Shown: positions 35,202-47,057, counted from the stretch's first letter. The stretch: DNA of 64,000 nucleotides from Paenibacillus timonensis (GCF_022427145.1 NZ_JAKSXN010000016.1:23799-87798), one strand, 5' to 3'. A program made the numbers and translations. Notes: generated by a model not told the origin, from the sequence alone.

Positions 35202-36331
35202 TTAGAATAAGCTTTCTCATATTTATTACTGGATTCCATTCTTGCGGTCTGTATGGCACTTTTCATGACTTCAATATTCATTTTCGCCGTCCTCCGAATG
35301 GAATCATCAATGGTAATGGGTTTATCATGGTACGTTTCGATCATCTGTTCGACGATTTCCGGATTCACTTCCGAAAACAACTTACACCGACCCTCTTCTC
35401 CGATTTGCCGATAATATCTAAGCGTTTTTTGTTTGTGTACCGGGAAAGATACGACGGATTTGCCTAATGAAGAACTAATAATCCCTACGTGTAGTTTAGG
35501 GGTAATGACAAAATCCACTTTATTTAGCAGTGCAGTTAATTGCCATGCACTTGAATATTTATAGAAATACTTTTTTTCACATTGTAGTGATTTAATGGAC
35601 TTAAATTGATTAATATCAAAATTTGACTTTCCATCGTTCCCAAAAATAACGCCGTATTCGGGGTGCTTCCTCAAAAAGCGATTTAAGCCCTCGACGATAT
35701 TTTGGAATTTCACATCATCCTTTGGCGTAATCCCGACATGTAGAAAAATTAATTTTTGATCCGCAAACAGTTGATTAATCGTTTCTTCTTCTTTAAGGTC
35801 AATATGTTCAACCATGGTCCGGTCGATCACTTGCGCCGTATCGCAGGTGACCTGGATATGGTTTTTCACTCCATTATTTAGAAAATACTCTTGGGTCTCA
35901 TGATCTCGAACCGTTATGTACATCGCCCTATTCATAATAAATTTAATGACCTTCAGCAGCATTCGGTTTGAAATAGGCCCGCCGCCTACCCCACAGATAA
36001 CAACCTTCTTCTTCCTAAGCAAATAAAACAAGCCAATCCAAAAATAGCGAAAAAAGCGTTTAAGATGATCTTTGAAATGCGGAGTAGTTTCTCCAAAATA
36101 TCCCCCTGACATATAAACCAGCAAATCCGCTTGAAAAAAATCCTTTAAAGACATTCTGCTCGTATATTTCAGCTCATCGCGATAAAACTGGCCGATCCCA
36201 TAGTGCGGCATTTCCATAAATAGAACATCCTTGGATGGTAAAGCTTCGCACGCCCCCCTATAAAACAAGTCTGCGAATAAAACATCTCCATAATTAGAAC
36301 CATTGGTTGCTCCGTGTATAATTACTTTCAT
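35198..36331 (-). CDS. Polysaccharide pyruvyl transferase
   Basis: A 377-residue GT-B-like enzyme of the polysaccharide pyruvyltransferase family. Family marks are GATNGSNYGDVLFADLFYR at the N terminus, ADLLVYMSGGYFGETTPH and FVITPKLHVGIISSSLGKSVVSF, including the conserved H-x-x-I/A pattern. Such enzymes add ketal-linked pyruvate from phosphoenolpyruvate to a sugar and so give the polymer a negative charge. It is coupled to the flippase gene by ATGA. Confidence 0.9.
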   Translation of the reverse strand: MKVIIHGATNGSNYGDVLFADLFYRGACEALPSKDVLFMEMPHYGIGQFYRDELKYTSRMSLKDFFQADLLVYMSGGYFGETTPHFKDHLKRFFRYFWIGLFYLLRKKKVVICGVGGGPISNRMLLKVIKFIMNRAMYITVRDHETQEYFLNNGVKNHIQVTCDTAQVIDRTMVEHIDLKEEETINQLFADQKLIFLHVGITPKDDVKFQNIVEGLNRFLRKHPEYGVIFGNDGKSNFDINQFKSIKSLQCEKKYFYKYSSAWQLTALLNKVDFVITPKLHVGIISSSLGKSVVSFPVHKQKTLRYYRQIGEEGRCKLFSEVNPEIVEQMIETYHDKPITIDDSIRRTAKMNIEVMKSAIQTARMESSNKYEKAYSK

Positions 36332-36356
36332 ATGAACACCTCTTTAGATTTTCATT

Positions 36357-37766
36357 TCACGATAGTTGGGCCGGCAGCGTGCGTTTGCTTTTCGTAATTC
36401 GTCTCCTTCTCGCGGTCATTACTTCAACCGTGATCTGGAGAAGCACCGCAAAAATAACAATGACAAAGTTAAACGCTAAGACATTACGTGACCAAAGCAT
36501 AAATAACGAACCGAGTTGGAAGAAAAACAACAGTCTTCTGCTATTACTGCAAACCGATTCTATATAACTGCTCAGTTTTCCGAGTAGGAAAAAAGCAATC
36601 ACAATCCCGAGGACTCCAAAATTAATATAGATCTCGGCAATATAAGAGAATCCTCTGCCATAATGTCCTAGATAGTTCAAGACATTACTTGGATTGTAGA
36701 AGGTTGTTTTGTACAGGTCGGATTCAACAATGAAGTTCAAAGTTGAAATCGATAAAGACGGTACAATCATCGTCATGCCATATTGGAAAGAATAAATCCC
36801 CGTATCAATGGCTGATAAAATGATCGAAAAAGGATTAAGTTGCTGCCCCATTTCCAACAACGCATCTCTTAGTCCAAACGATCCCGATAACAACGTTTCA
36901 AATCCATCTTTCCTTGTATTTGAAACCATCGGGTTGATCACCAGAACAAGAATCAAGGTGCCGATGATCAAGGATTTAGGTACGCCTTTACCCGAAAATA
37001 CTTTCATGCGCCACACATACACACCTATTGCAATCGCTAAAGGATAAAGAATTTCATTTCTGTTCCCGGTAAACATCAGGATGATGAACATCACGCTTAC
37101 CGGAATCAAAAACCGGGGAAGATCCTTCTTTTCCGCGAAGAACAAATAAGTGGGCATCGCTACCCAGGTCGCCCTCAAGATATACATCAATGCCGACTGT
37201 TGCCGGAAGAAGTCCTTCACCTCAATATAGTTGGTTAACGGCAACCGACCGGTAACTACCTCGAACACAAGCCATAAAATGTAGAAGTAAATAATGCCTA
37301 ATGAAAGATTCATGAATAATTTTCTTTCCGCTGGAGAAAAAGTCGAAAATCGGAGCGTCTTTTTCTCTGGGGTTATATTTGCCTTTCTCTTCGACATCAT
37401 GATGCCAAACACAAATGAAAAAACACCTATATGGTAGTAGGCGTTTGCTAAATTAAAATAATCCATGTACGAGTGCCTTAGAGAGGCTATTGTTTCATAC
37501 TCCGAGGGATTCAACATGACCAAAATGTCATAACCGAAACAGGATATAATGGTGTAGAGCAATATAATGTACGTAGGCCCAAAAACAACGATTTTCTTGG
37601 TTGTCGATATTTTGACAATAAATAGTACGGCAGCAAGGCCGTACACTTGCATAGCCGTTTTGGGATCTACAACATGATCATTCACGATAATCGCCATACT
37701 AAAAAATAGAGAAGCAACTAGTAGTGTATTTAATCCCCATGCTCCAAACCTCAACTTTTTCTTCAT
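36357..37766 (-). CDS. O-antigen/EPS polymerase (Wzy-like)
   Basis: A 469-residue membrane protein with more than ten hydrophobic segments and a long extracellular loop in the second half, the topology of Wzy polymerases. The sequence is poorly conserved as usual; SNTRKDGFETL and the final basic tail are the only notable features. ATG at 37766 with AAAAGG six bases upstream is preferred over an ATG two codons earlier. Position between pyruvyltransferase and glycosyltransferase genes supports the role. Confidence 0.78.
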   Translation of the reverse strand: MKKKLRFGAWGLNTLLVASLFFSMAIIVNDHVVDPKTAMQVYGLAAVLFIVKISTTKKIVVFGPTYIILLYTIISCFGYDILVMLNPSEYETIASLRHSYMDYFNLANAYYHIGVFSFVFGIMMSKRKANITPEKKTLRFSTFSPAERKLFMNLSLGIIYFYILWLVFEVVTGRLPLTNYIEVKDFFRQQSALMYILRATWVAMPTYLFFAEKKDLPRFLIPVSVMFIILMFTGNRNEILYPLAIAIGVYVWRMKVFSGKGVPKSLIIGTLILVLVINPMVSNTRKDGFETLLSGSFGLRDALLEMGQQLNPFSIILSAIDTGIYSFQYGMTMIVPSLSISTLNFIVESDLYKTTFYNPSNVLNYLGHYGRGFSYIAEIYINFGVLGIVIAFFLLGKLSSYIESVCSNSRRLLFFFQLGSLFMLWSRNVLAFNFVIVIFAVLLQITVEVMTARRRRITKSKRTLPAQLS

Positions 37767-37796
37767 AATCATCCTTTTCCCTTTACAGTATAATGG

Positions 37797-38858
37797 TTAC
37801 ACTGTAGCTTCTATAAACTGGAGCCATCTACTAGCAATGATTTCAGATGATAACTTTTCTCGAATTTCAACTCCCTTCTTGCTGAACTGCCTACGCAATT
37901 CATCATCACTCATTAACCGGTCTAACGCGGATTCCAGACGATCGACATCTCCAACCGGAACCAAAAAACCATTCACGCTGTCCTGGATCATATCTTTTGG
38001 GCCCCCTATTCGACAGTTCGTCGATATGGAGGGAATCCCCAAAGCCAATGCTTCAGCTAATGAATTCGGAAATCCCTCGTTATTTGAAGAAAGCACAAAA
38101 ATAGCGTCTTTCCGTATAATGTCTAAAATATTGGGTACGGCCTCATAAATGGTAATGCGATCTTCAAGATGTTTTTGTGCAATCAAGTTCTCTAATCGCT
38201 GCTTGTTAGGTCCGTCCCCATAAATGGCAACCGTAAATTCAGGGTGTTTTTTACACACTCTCGAAAATGCTTCAATAATGATTTCTTGATTCTTTGCATT
38301 CACTAAACGAGCCGTGTTAACAATTCTTGGATTTCTTGTTTCATCATGAACCTGAGGAAGATGGGTGATGTCTAATGGATTGGGTATGACGACTTTTTTT
38401 AGCCGAGGAAGGAAATCAAAGTGCTTTTCCGCTTCACTCGTCTGAAATACGGCTCCGGTTGCATAGCGATAAGCAACGTACCGGAGCATTTTAAACCTGG
38501 CCGGGTAAACGGCAGGGTCGTTCCTTTCGCAAACAAAAACAGGAACTCTCGTAAATGGTGCACACAATGAACATAGGATGGATGGAATGACGGCGAAACC
38601 GATAATCGCATCGTAATTTCCCGTTCTTATTTTTCTGAAGATTACCGAGAATTTTCTGATGTTTTTATTTCTGTATTTATCACATTCAGCATAGTTGATA
38701 TCAATTTTGGAGTTAAAGGTAAAGTGTTTTTCTTCTTTTTTATTCAACACCAGGATGTCGATGTCATGCCCTTGTTTTATAAATGCATCTGTTAAAATAC
38801 TAGCTGCCTTTTGCTCGCCGCCGATGCCTAACGAAGAAATCACAAACAACATTCTCAT
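37797..38858 (-). CDS. Glycosyltransferase family 4
   Basis: A 353-residue GT-B enzyme. It has the N-terminal SSLGIGGEQKAASILTDAF loop, a central RIVNTARLVNAKNQEIIIEAF segment and the C-terminal donor site VLSSNNEGFPNSLAEALALGIPSISTNC with the E-x7-E motif, then GGPKDMIQDSVNGFLVPVGD. This is a retaining GT4. It should add one sugar to the lipid-linked repeat. Start supported by AAGGAG. Confidence 0.92.
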   Translation of the reverse strand: MRMLFVISSLGIGGEQKAASILTDAFIKQGHDIDILVLNKKEEKHFTFNSKIDINYAECDKYRNKNIRKFSVIFRKIRTGNYDAIIGFAVIPSILCSLCAPFTRVPVFVCERNDPAVYPARFKMLRYVAYRYATGAVFQTSEAEKHFDFLPRLKKVVIPNPLDITHLPQVHDETRNPRIVNTARLVNAKNQEIIIEAFSRVCKKHPEFTVAIYGDGPNKQRLENLIAQKHLEDRITIYEAVPNILDIIRKDAIFVLSSNNEGFPNSLAEALALGIPSISTNCRIGGPKDMIQDSVNGFLVPVGDVDRLESALDRLMSDDELRRQFSKKGVEIREKLSSEIIASRWLQFIEATV

Positions 38859-38869
38859 CGTTATTCTCC

Positions 38870-40024
38870 TTAATTCGGTATTGCCAATGAGTTCGATTCG
38901 CCATGAATCATTTGCTTATACCTTAGTAAGAGGTCGTTAATTTTCAACTTTTCTTGTGTGTAGTTTTCCAATTGATTCAACATCACATCGTATTCTTCCT
39001 GACTCATTGCGGCAAAGCTCTCTAGTTGATCGATCATTTGTTCAATGTTATGGAGTTCAAACACATAACCGCCGTTCCCATGCAGATCATCCCAAGGTGT
39101 CGTTTCTTTGCTTATCATTGGAATGCAATTCGCAATCATTGCTTCTACGATGACATGACCATAATTCTCCGATAAGGTAGGGAATAAGAAGCCATGGTAG
39201 TTATAGTAGATCTTTCTTGCATCCATCATGTTTAATAGTCCACAGTAACGAACTTGAATATGCTCCCCAGCTTGTTTGATGATTTCTTGACATTGATTCC
39301 AATAAGCTTCGTCTTCTACAGGGCCATAGATATCAAATACAACCCTAGCGTTTAGTTTGACTACCGCTTTTAAGGCATCCAGCAAATTCTTTTTAGGATG
39401 AATCCGAGAAATAAACAAGAGCTTCAACTCATTTACCTCTTTGGCTAATGGCGATACACTGTATTTTTTTCCATGCAAATTAGGTAACATGATGATTTCC
39501 TCATTAGGTATGGATAGGTATTTTTGGAGTTGCACATATTCTTCATCACTTGTAATTTGAAACTTCAATCCATTAAAATACCTCAACGTTTTCATGATCT
39601 TTAAATAAGTAACCTTCTTCAATTTCTTCATGGCAAGAATATTAATGCAAATTTCCCCTCTTGTCGCCACTACTACGGGGATGTTAAGTTTCCTTGCTGA
39701 ATCAATCGCCGGTTTATTCAAACGGATACTGAATACGCCGGTTAGATAGACCATCGAAACGTCATACTCCTTCAAAAGGGAGTAGAAATTTTTCCTTGTG
39801 TACTCTCTTTCATCAAGATACAATACGGACGCTTTGCCAATTCGATTCCATCCATCTCTGATATTCGCATAGACTTCTCGTTTTCCATGATCATGATTGC
39901 TGGTAACGATGCGGATATCGTATTCGTCACCAAAATATTCCACGAAGTTAGAGATGCTGCTAACAGGTCCTCCATATCCTGTACCGGGTATATATCCATA
40001 TATGAATATAAATATCGTTTTCAT
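38870..40024 (-). CDS. Glycosyltransferase family 4
   Basis: A 384-residue GT-B enzyme. The N-terminal loop is YIPGTGYGGPVSSISNFVEYFG, the central KLLFISRIHPKKNLLDALKAV segment is typical for GT4, and the C-terminal site is FPTLSENYGHVIVEAMIANCIPMISKETTPW with the paired glutamates. The ATG overlaps the next upstream glycosyltransferase stop. Donor and linkage are unknown. Confidence 0.92.
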   Translation of the reverse strand: MKTIFIFIYGYIPGTGYGGPVSSISNFVEYFGDEYDIRIVTSNHDHGKREVYANIRDGWNRIGKASVLYLDEREYTRKNFYSLLKEYDVSMVYLTGVFSIRLNKPAIDSARKLNIPVVVATRGEICINILAMKKLKKVTYLKIMKTLRYFNGLKFQITSDEEYVQLQKYLSIPNEEIIMLPNLHGKKYSVSPLAKEVNELKLLFISRIHPKKNLLDALKAVVKLNARVVFDIYGPVEDEAYWNQCQEIIKQAGEHIQVRYCGLLNMMDARKIYYNYHGFLFPTLSENYGHVIVEAMIANCIPMISKETTPWDDLHGNGGYVFELHNIEQMIDQLESFAAMSQEEYDVMLNQLENYTQEKLKINDLLLRYKQMIHGESNSLAIPN

Positions 40025-41304
40025 CGAGCCCTCCCAGGGACGAAGACGTACTCATTGTCACTATCTAAGATTTCATCAATAAACTTCTTGATCGAGACAT
40101 CCTTTGTAAGATGATGGACTAAATAGTCCCTTCCACGCTGGCTCATTTCAGCAAGTATCGGGGTATCCTTCTCACGAAGAAATCGTTCTAGGATCGCTTC
40201 GACTTCGTCGTAATTCCCCGGTTCCGTCACATAGCCGGACTTGGTTTCCTCAATGATTAACCTTGCTTCCGAACCCTCCTCAAGTACGCCAAGAAGCGGT
40301 TTTCCTGCAGCAAGAATGCCGTACAGTTTACTTGGGACAGACACGCCTTTAATTCCTTTCGCATTAATGCACCAGTGGACATCGCCGGCATTGAGGCTGT
40401 AAATCAGCTCCGATTTATCTTGATACGGGATAAAAGTTACGTTTCGGAGATGAAACTTGTCTTTATAAAGGACCAGTTTATCCCGAATGGTTCCTTCTCC
40501 CACAAATACGAAGGCTACATCCTCTCTATCCTTAAACTTCTGAATCACATGCATCAAATTTTCCAGATCGTAATAAAGGCCCAGGTTACCTGAATACATA
40601 ATGATGAATTTATTTGCCAATCCGTATTTCTCTTTGAAAGCTATGACTTTAGGATGATCCGACCGCAAAGGATAGATTTCCTTTTCATCGATCCAGTTGT
40701 TAATGAACGCATGATTTGGTACCTTTGTTCCGTTAAATCTGCTCTTTAAAGTTTCGATGAGATCACGACCAACCACAATGACCTTGTCTGCACGCTTGCA
40801 GCTAAACTTGTCTATCCACATCATTACATTTAGAATGAGTTTATTGTTGCTGTACCCTACAGCCATGGTCTGCTCGGGGTTGAAGTCATGGACATTATAG
40901 ATGAATTTGGCTCGCTTCAACCATTTCCCCCAAACACCGATCAACCCACCTAGGATCGGCGGTTGAGAAATGGAATACACGTAATCCATCTTTCCAACCT
41001 TCCAGGTAGCCATCATAGCACCAAAAAAATAACTCAATATATTTCTGATCCTGCTCACTTTGTTGCTCTTGGTGAATTCCGGAACTCGTATCCTGAGCAC
41101 CTTTACACCGTTGATTTCTTCCAAGTAGTACTTGTTCTTCTTATACTCGTCAGAAATGGTTCCTGTATAAGAAGGAACCACGCAAATGATCGTGATATCA
41201 AATGCGTGAAGCATGCCTTCAGCCATTTCTCTTAAAATCTGACCTGTGGACGCGACATCTGGAACATAATAATGGGCATAAATTAATAGCTTTTTCTTTT
41301 CCAT
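40021..41304 (-). CDS. Glycosyltransferase family 4 (WbuB/WcaI-like)
   Basis: About 427 residues. The N terminus reads LLIYAHYYVPDVASTGQILREMAEGM, as in WbuB/WcaI-type glycosyltransferases that often transfer fucosamine, fucose or similar sugars; YSGNLGLYYDLENLMHVIQKF and GIKGVSVPSKLYGILAAGKPLLGV are the C-terminal donor-site motifs. A GTG at 41310 is an alternative start that touches the gmd stop. Immediate adjacency to gmd and fcl suggests, but does not prove, GDP-fucose as donor. Confidence 0.9.
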   Translation of the reverse strand: MEKKKLLIYAHYYVPDVASTGQILREMAEGMLHAFDITIICVVPSYTGTISDEYKKNKYYLEEINGVKVLRIRVPEFTKSNKVSRIRNILSYFFGAMMATWKVGKMDYVYSISQPPILGGLIGVWGKWLKRAKFIYNVHDFNPEQTMAVGYSNNKLILNVMMWIDKFSCKRADKVIVVGRDLIETLKSRFNGTKVPNHAFINNWIDEKEIYPLRSDHPKVIAFKEKYGLANKFIIMYSGNLGLYYDLENLMHVIQKFKDREDVAFVFVGEGTIRDKLVLYKDKFHLRNVTFIPYQDKSELIYSLNAGDVHWCINAKGIKGVSVPSKLYGILAAGKPLLGVLEEGSEARLIIEETKSGYVTEPGNYDEVEAILERFLREKDTPILAEMSQRGRDYLVHHLTKDVSIKKFIDEILDSDNEYVFVPGRAR

Positions 41305-41309
41305 ACTCA

Positions 41310-43257
<1,948 letters not shown>

Positions 43258-43270
43258 AATATACCTCCGC

Positions 43271-43948
43271 TTAGAAAGCGTCATTAGGGCGAATCAAAAT
43301 AATAAACGTCTTAAAAATCAGCTTTACATCATAAAAAAAACTACGTTCCGAGATATACTTCAAATCCAGATCCACCATTTCCTCAAATCCGACACTGTTT
43401 CGGCCGCTCACTTGCCACAATCCCGTACACCCCGGAGTTACCTCCAGCCTCTTCATGTGGTACGCATTATACTCTTTCACTTCCCTAGGCAGCGGCGGCC
43501 TCGGGCCAACTAGGCTCATCTCGCCTTTCAACACATTGATCATCTGCGGCAATTCATCCAAGCTCGTTTTTCGGATCAGCTTACCTATTTTCGTGACACG
43601 CGGGTCCTCTTTGATCTTGAACATATGGCCGCTAACTTCGTTTTGATTCAGCAGCTGTTCCAGCAGCTCTTCCGCATTCGAAACCATCGAGCGAAACTTA
43701 TACATGTTGAATGGCCTTCCGTTCTTGCCTACCCGTTGCTGCTTAAATAGGATGGGCCCTTTCGGATCCTCTAACTTAATAAGTAATGCAATCAGAATCA
43801 GCACAGGTAGTAAAAGGAGGATGCCGAATGATGCTCCGAGAAAATCCATCGTTCGCTTAGCAGCTAAATATATGCTCCGAGTTTTAGAGGAAACTGAGAC
43901 ATAGGACCCTGTTTCAATAACTTGTGCTTCATTCGTTGCATTTTGCAT
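43271..43948 (-). CDS. Priming sugar-phosphate transferase
   Basis: A 225-residue polyprenyl-phosphate hexose-1-phosphate transferase (bacterial sugar transferase domain). One hydrophobic re-entrant/TM segment (about residues 36-58) is followed by [46 protein letters not shown] and [12 protein letters not shown]. The large N-terminal membrane domain of WcaJ/WbaP types is absent, as in many Gram-positive priming enzymes. It starts synthesis by loading the first sugar, probably glucose or galactose phosphate, onto undecaprenyl phosphate. Confidence 0.93.
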   Translation of the reverse strand: MQNATNEAQVIETGSYVSVSSKTRSIYLAAKRTMDFLGASFGILLLLPVLILIALLIKLEDPKGPILFKQQRVGKNGRPFNMYKFRSMVSNAEELLEQLLNQNEVSGHMFKIKEDPRVTKIGKLIRKTSLDELPQMINVLKGEMSLVGPRPPLPREVKEYNAYHMKRLEVTPGCTGLWQVSGRNSVGFEEMVDLDLKYISERSFFYDVKLIFKTFIILIRPNDAF

Positions 43949-43963
43949 CCAAGGTTACACTCC

Positions 43964-44860
43964 TTATCCGATTTCTCTATGGACAAGATCTTTATAGATG
44001 AGACTTTCCATGGCTTTTAATAAATCACCGCGGAGCTCATTATCTCTTAAGGCAAAGTCTAAAGTAGTCAGGATAAATCCCAGCTTCTCTCCGACATCGT
44101 ATCGGATGCCATCGAAATGATACGCATTGACGCCCTGAGTGGCGTTCAATTTCTGAATCGCGTCGGTTAGCTGGATTTCTCCCCCTGAACCCCTCTCTTG
44201 CGTCGATAGAATGTCAAAGATCTCCGGAGCCAGCACATACCGCCCCATAATCGCCAAATTCGACGGAGCGGTTCCAAACGGCGGTTTCTCTACGAAATTG
44301 CCGACTTTATATAACCGCCCGTTTTTGCCTAAAGGATCGATAATTCCGTACCGGGTTGTTTCCTGATCCGGAACCGGCTGAACTCCAATGACGGATGTAC
44401 CCGTTTGTTCATACTGATCGATCAGCTGCTTTAAGCAAGGAACTTCGCTATGTACGATATCGTCTCCTAACAGCACAGCGAATGGCTCATTGTCGATAAA
44501 GCGTCTTGCGCACCACACGGCGTGCCCCAATCCCTTGGGTTCCTTCTGTCGAATAAAGTGAATGTCTACGCTAGAGGAACGAAGCACTTCCTCAAGCAGC
44601 TTCAATTTCCCTTTCTCCTCCAGGTTGGTTTCAAGTTCGTAGGCGTGATCGAAATGGTCCTCAATTGCACGTTTTCCTTTTCCTGTCACGATGATGATGT
44701 CTTCGATGCCCGAATCGATCGCTTCCTCCACAATGTACTGGATGGTCGGTTTGTTAATGATCGGGAGCATCTCTTTCGGCATCGCCTTTGTCGCCGGAAG
44801 AAATCTGGTGCCGAGTCCCGCTGCTGGAATGATCGCTTTACGTACCCTCTTCATGTTCAT
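43964..44860 (-). CDS. galU: UTP-glucose-1-phosphate uridylyltransferase
   Basis: A 298-residue enzyme that makes UDP-glucose. Motifs: [27 protein letters not shown] at the N terminus, [12 protein letters not shown] and the VLLGDDI nucleotide site, and FVEKPP. GGAGG lies five bases before the ATG at 44860; ATG at 44854 is also possible. It is the first sugar-nucleotide gene after an internal terminator and supplies Ugd and glucose transfer. Confidence 0.97.
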   Translation of the reverse strand: MNMKRVRKAIIPAAGLGTRFLPATKAMPKEMLPIINKPTIQYIVEEAIDSGIEDIIIVTGKGKRAIEDHFDHAYELETNLEEKGKLKLLEEVLRSSSVDIHFIRQKEPKGLGHAVWCARRFIDNEPFAVLLGDDIVHSEVPCLKQLIDQYEQTGTSVIGVQPVPDQETTRYGIIDPLGKNGRLYKVGNFVEKPPFGTAPSNLAIMGRYVLAPEIFDILSTQERGSGGEIQLTDAIQKLNATQGVNAYHFDGIRYDVGEKLGFILTTLDFALRDNELRGDLLKAMESLIYKDLVHREIG

Positions 44861-44903
44861 TCGCTCCTCCAATCAAGTCTCCATTGAATTTTTCGATGAT
44901 TGA

Positions 44904-44952
44904 TAAAAAACAAAGATTTGCCAATTTCCCATGAAGGAACTCGGCAAATCTT
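44904..44952 (-). terminator. Strong terminator inside the EPS operon
   Basis: On the minus strand AAGATTTGCC and GGCAAATCTT form a 10-bp perfect stem followed by TGTTTTTT. It stands between the nucleotidyltransferase gene and galU, that is, in the middle of what is otherwise one long same-strand gene series. Transcription of galU and beyond needs either readthrough or a separate promoter. Confidence 0.9.
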
Positions 44953-44989
44953 GGCTTTTCATTTTACATTATCATTTTTATCAGCCAGG

Positions 44990-46135
44990 CTAGGGCCTAT
45001 ATCCTTGTCTGACCTTACGTGGAATTATTCTAGAGATTCGTCTCAACACCCTAAAGATAGGACAAATGACAAAGTAAAGGAAATGCAGAGCTTTGGGCAG
45101 GCGCAGCAGGTCTATATCCTCTTTTCGTGGAGATACTAACTGGATCAGCAGATCTATTTTATACCTGAATTTTTTACGTGAAAAATGATATCGTGTACGC
45201 CCATGACCGCTGATCAAATGAGCTGCAAGTACAGCAAAGCGAATAGCCTTTCGATTAGGAACCAATTTGACCGAAAACGACTTCATAGGGGTATGAAACA
45301 GTTCACCCAATAGTAGAAGGGTTTGCGAAAACTCCAATCGAAACTTATAGGTGTCCAACATCTCTTCAACTGCACGCCAATCGATGGGTTTCTGGACAAG
45401 GAAATGGATGTCCAATAGCCAACGCAGGCGAAACCAACCATGTCGAAACCCGTGCGATACTAAACTAAAAAACAAGTCCTCTCTGCCCAAAAAATCAACT
45501 GAAAAATTGGAAAAGGAGCAAGTGTCCTTCCGGGACCACAATTCATCGAAGGAGGGTTCCTTCCCTCTTTCCGGCTCTAGTCTCCAATGAATTTCGACTT
45601 CCAGTTTTTTCCTCGGATGATAGTAGGACGTGTGATGTCTCTTCTTCATGTCAACGGCGTCCTCATTGACGTACCCCAGCGTCCGTAACGCTTCATCTGT
45701 ATTCTTCAAGTCCTCTAAAGGCACTAGAATATCCAAATCCTTTGATGTTCTTAAAGAAATATCGCCATAAAGCTCTTTTCCAAGGACCGGGCCTTTCAGA
45801 ATCAATGATCGGATGTTGTTGTCACATAATAACCTTGTTACAAGTTCCAGTTCTTGAGTGAGGCGAAGCATCTTGATCACATTGCGATTTGATTCTTGTT
45901 TTAACGACATGACGACTTTCTCAGGAACAATTGTAAGCTCATAAGTTCTAATATTTCGATAGACTAGAGGATATACACGGTGATGCATGCATAATTCTAG
46001 AAAGTAATCCCAATCCATTTCGGGGTATTCTCTGGATAGGCGTGTTGGAAGCTCCGGATCCATATCCATTCCTATGAGAGAGAGAAGTAGTCTCAACTCT
46101 TTTGGATACGTCTTGAAAATTTCTCCAACCTCCAA
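44990..46135 (-). CDS. Nucleotidyltransferase-family protein (lasso-cluster type)
   Basis: A 381-residue protein of the uncharacterised nucleotidyltransferase family that often accompanies lasso peptide clusters. The hallmark is SLILKGPVLGKELYGDISLRTSKDLDILVPL (about residues 110-140), a KG-x-L plus YGD plus DLDILV active-site pattern; RWLLDIHFLV follows. The C terminus is strongly basic. Here it is not beside the lasso genes but at the EPS side, behind the EAR-like RNA. Whether it modifies the lasso peptide or the polysaccharide is unclear. It has a GGAGGATC ribosome binding site region. Confidence 0.8.
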   Translation of the reverse strand: MEVGEIFKTYPKELRLLLSLIGMDMDPELPTRLSREYPEMDWDYFLELCMHHRVYPLVYRNIRTYELTIVPEKVVMSLKQESNRNVIKMLRLTQELELVTRLLCDNNIRSLILKGPVLGKELYGDISLRTSKDLDILVPLEDLKNTDEALRTLGYVNEDAVDMKKRHHTSYYHPRKKLEVEIHWRLEPERGKEPSFDELWSRKDTCSFSNFSVDFLGREDLFFSLVSHGFRHGWFRLRWLLDIHFLVQKPIDWRAVEEMLDTYKFRLEFSQTLLLLGELFHTPMKSFSVKLVPNRKAIRFAVLAAHLISGHGRTRYHFSRKKFRYKIDLLIQLVSPRKEDIDLLRLPKALHFLYFVICPIFRVLRRISRIIPRKVRQGYRP

Positions 46136-46183
46136 ATTACATGATCCTCCCTAAAGTAAACTAAAAAAACGAATGAAATAGCT

Positions 46184-46288
46184 GGGCATCAAACCCGTCC
46201 TCACTCCATACCATCGACGATCAACGTCTAAGGTTTCTTGAACCCACAGCATGGCCGAGTGCCTACATTTGATAAAGGTGTAGTAGAC
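46184..46288 (-). ncRNA. EAR-like antitermination RNA (epsC motif candidate)
   Basis: A structured segment in the operon directly after the tyrosine kinase gene, the same place as the EAR element between epsB and epsC of Bacillus subtilis. On the minus strand ATCAAA and TTTGAT close the element; inside are GGTT-TCAAG-AACC-like and GACG-TTGAT-CGTC hairpins and conserved-looking blocks GGCACTCGGCC and GGACGGGTTTGATGCCC. EAR is known to cause processive antitermination across terminators in eps operons. I recall the element only in outline, so the match is by position, size and fold. Confidence 0.6.
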
Positions 46289-46306
46289 ATTACCTATAGA
46301 TACCGT

Positions 46307-46339
46307 ATATCTAATAGCTACTACCTATATATTAGATAT
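46307..46339. repeat. A+T-rich inverted repeat before the EAR-like RNA
   Basis: ATATCTAATA and TATTAGATAT form a perfect 10-bp stem with a 13-base loop in the space between the tyrosine kinase gene and the EAR-like element. There is no T-tract of note on the minus strand. It may protect or delimit the 5' side of the RNA; no function is known. Confidence 0.5.
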
Positions 46340-46379
46340 GGAGCATCCATGATCGAGATTAAGACTCTCCCGCTCGCTT

Positions 46380-47057
46380 TTAATAATAGGCTTGCTCTCG
46401 TTTATTTCTTCGGTGGCGTTTGACATTGTTAAGCACTACGCCTAGTAGTCTAGCTTTGACGTAATCTAATTGTTCTTTCACCTTGATCACGGAATCGTGC
46501 TTGGCTTTTCCTGAGTTCACAACGAGAATTGCGCCATCACATTGGGCCGCGACAACCTGTGCATCTGTAACCGTTAGGGCAGGTGCAGAATCGACAATAA
46601 TAACGGAATAATTCATCTTGAGCTCATTGAGCATCTCCGAAAAAGCATCAGAGGAAAGCATTTCCGAAGGGTTAGCCGGCAACGGCCCCGACGGGATGAT
46701 CGATAAATGCTCAATGTGTGTTTCCTGAATCATTTCATGAATCAGATGTTTTTTTGCAATGATATTGGAAAGACCGCCTTTATTATGCTTGTTAAAAATG
46801 TGATGAATGGATGGTTTGCGTAGATCCGCGTCAATCAGCACCACACTTTTTCCAGCTTGGGCGAAAGCAAGCGCCATGTTCACCGCTGTTGTCGTTTTTC
46901 CTTCTCCCGGTTTTGCAGAAGTCACGGCGATTGTCTTCAGTTCATCATCGAACGAAGAAAACTCGATGTTTGTCCGAAGCGAACGATACGATTCCGCGAT
47001 GAAGGATCTCGGATTCATATCCATGATCAATGGGTATTTATGAATTGACTGTCGCAT
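46380..47057 (-). CDS. Capsular/exopolysaccharide tyrosine kinase (CpsD/EpsB-like)
   Basis: A 225-residue BY-kinase. Walker A SAKPGEGKTTTAVN (about residues 45-58), Walker A' VVLIDADLRKPS and Walker B SVIIVDSAP are present, and the C terminus carries a short tyrosine end (EQAYY) for autophosphorylation. It works with the membrane activator encoded just upstream (20-bp overlap) to control chain length and export, and is dephosphorylated by the PHP phosphatase encoded in the same operon. Confidence 0.95.
   Translation of the reverse strand: MRQSIHKYPLIMDMNPRSFIAESYRSLRTNIEFSSFDDELKTIAVTSAKPGEGKTTTAVNMALAFAQAGKSVVLIDADLRKPSIHHIFNKHNKGGLSNIIAKKHLIHEMIQETHIEHLSIIPSGPLPANPSEMLSSDAFSEMLNELKMNYSVIIVDSAPALTVTDAQVVAAQCDGAILVVNSGKAKHDSVIKVKEQLDYVKARLLGVVLNNVKRHRRNKREQAYY

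Noticed and set aside
46295..46312. AGATATACGGTATCT before the EAR-like element as a fourth XRE operator
   Set aside because: The outer bases are palindromic but the GATACA-N3-TGTATC core and flanking promoter boxes are missing.
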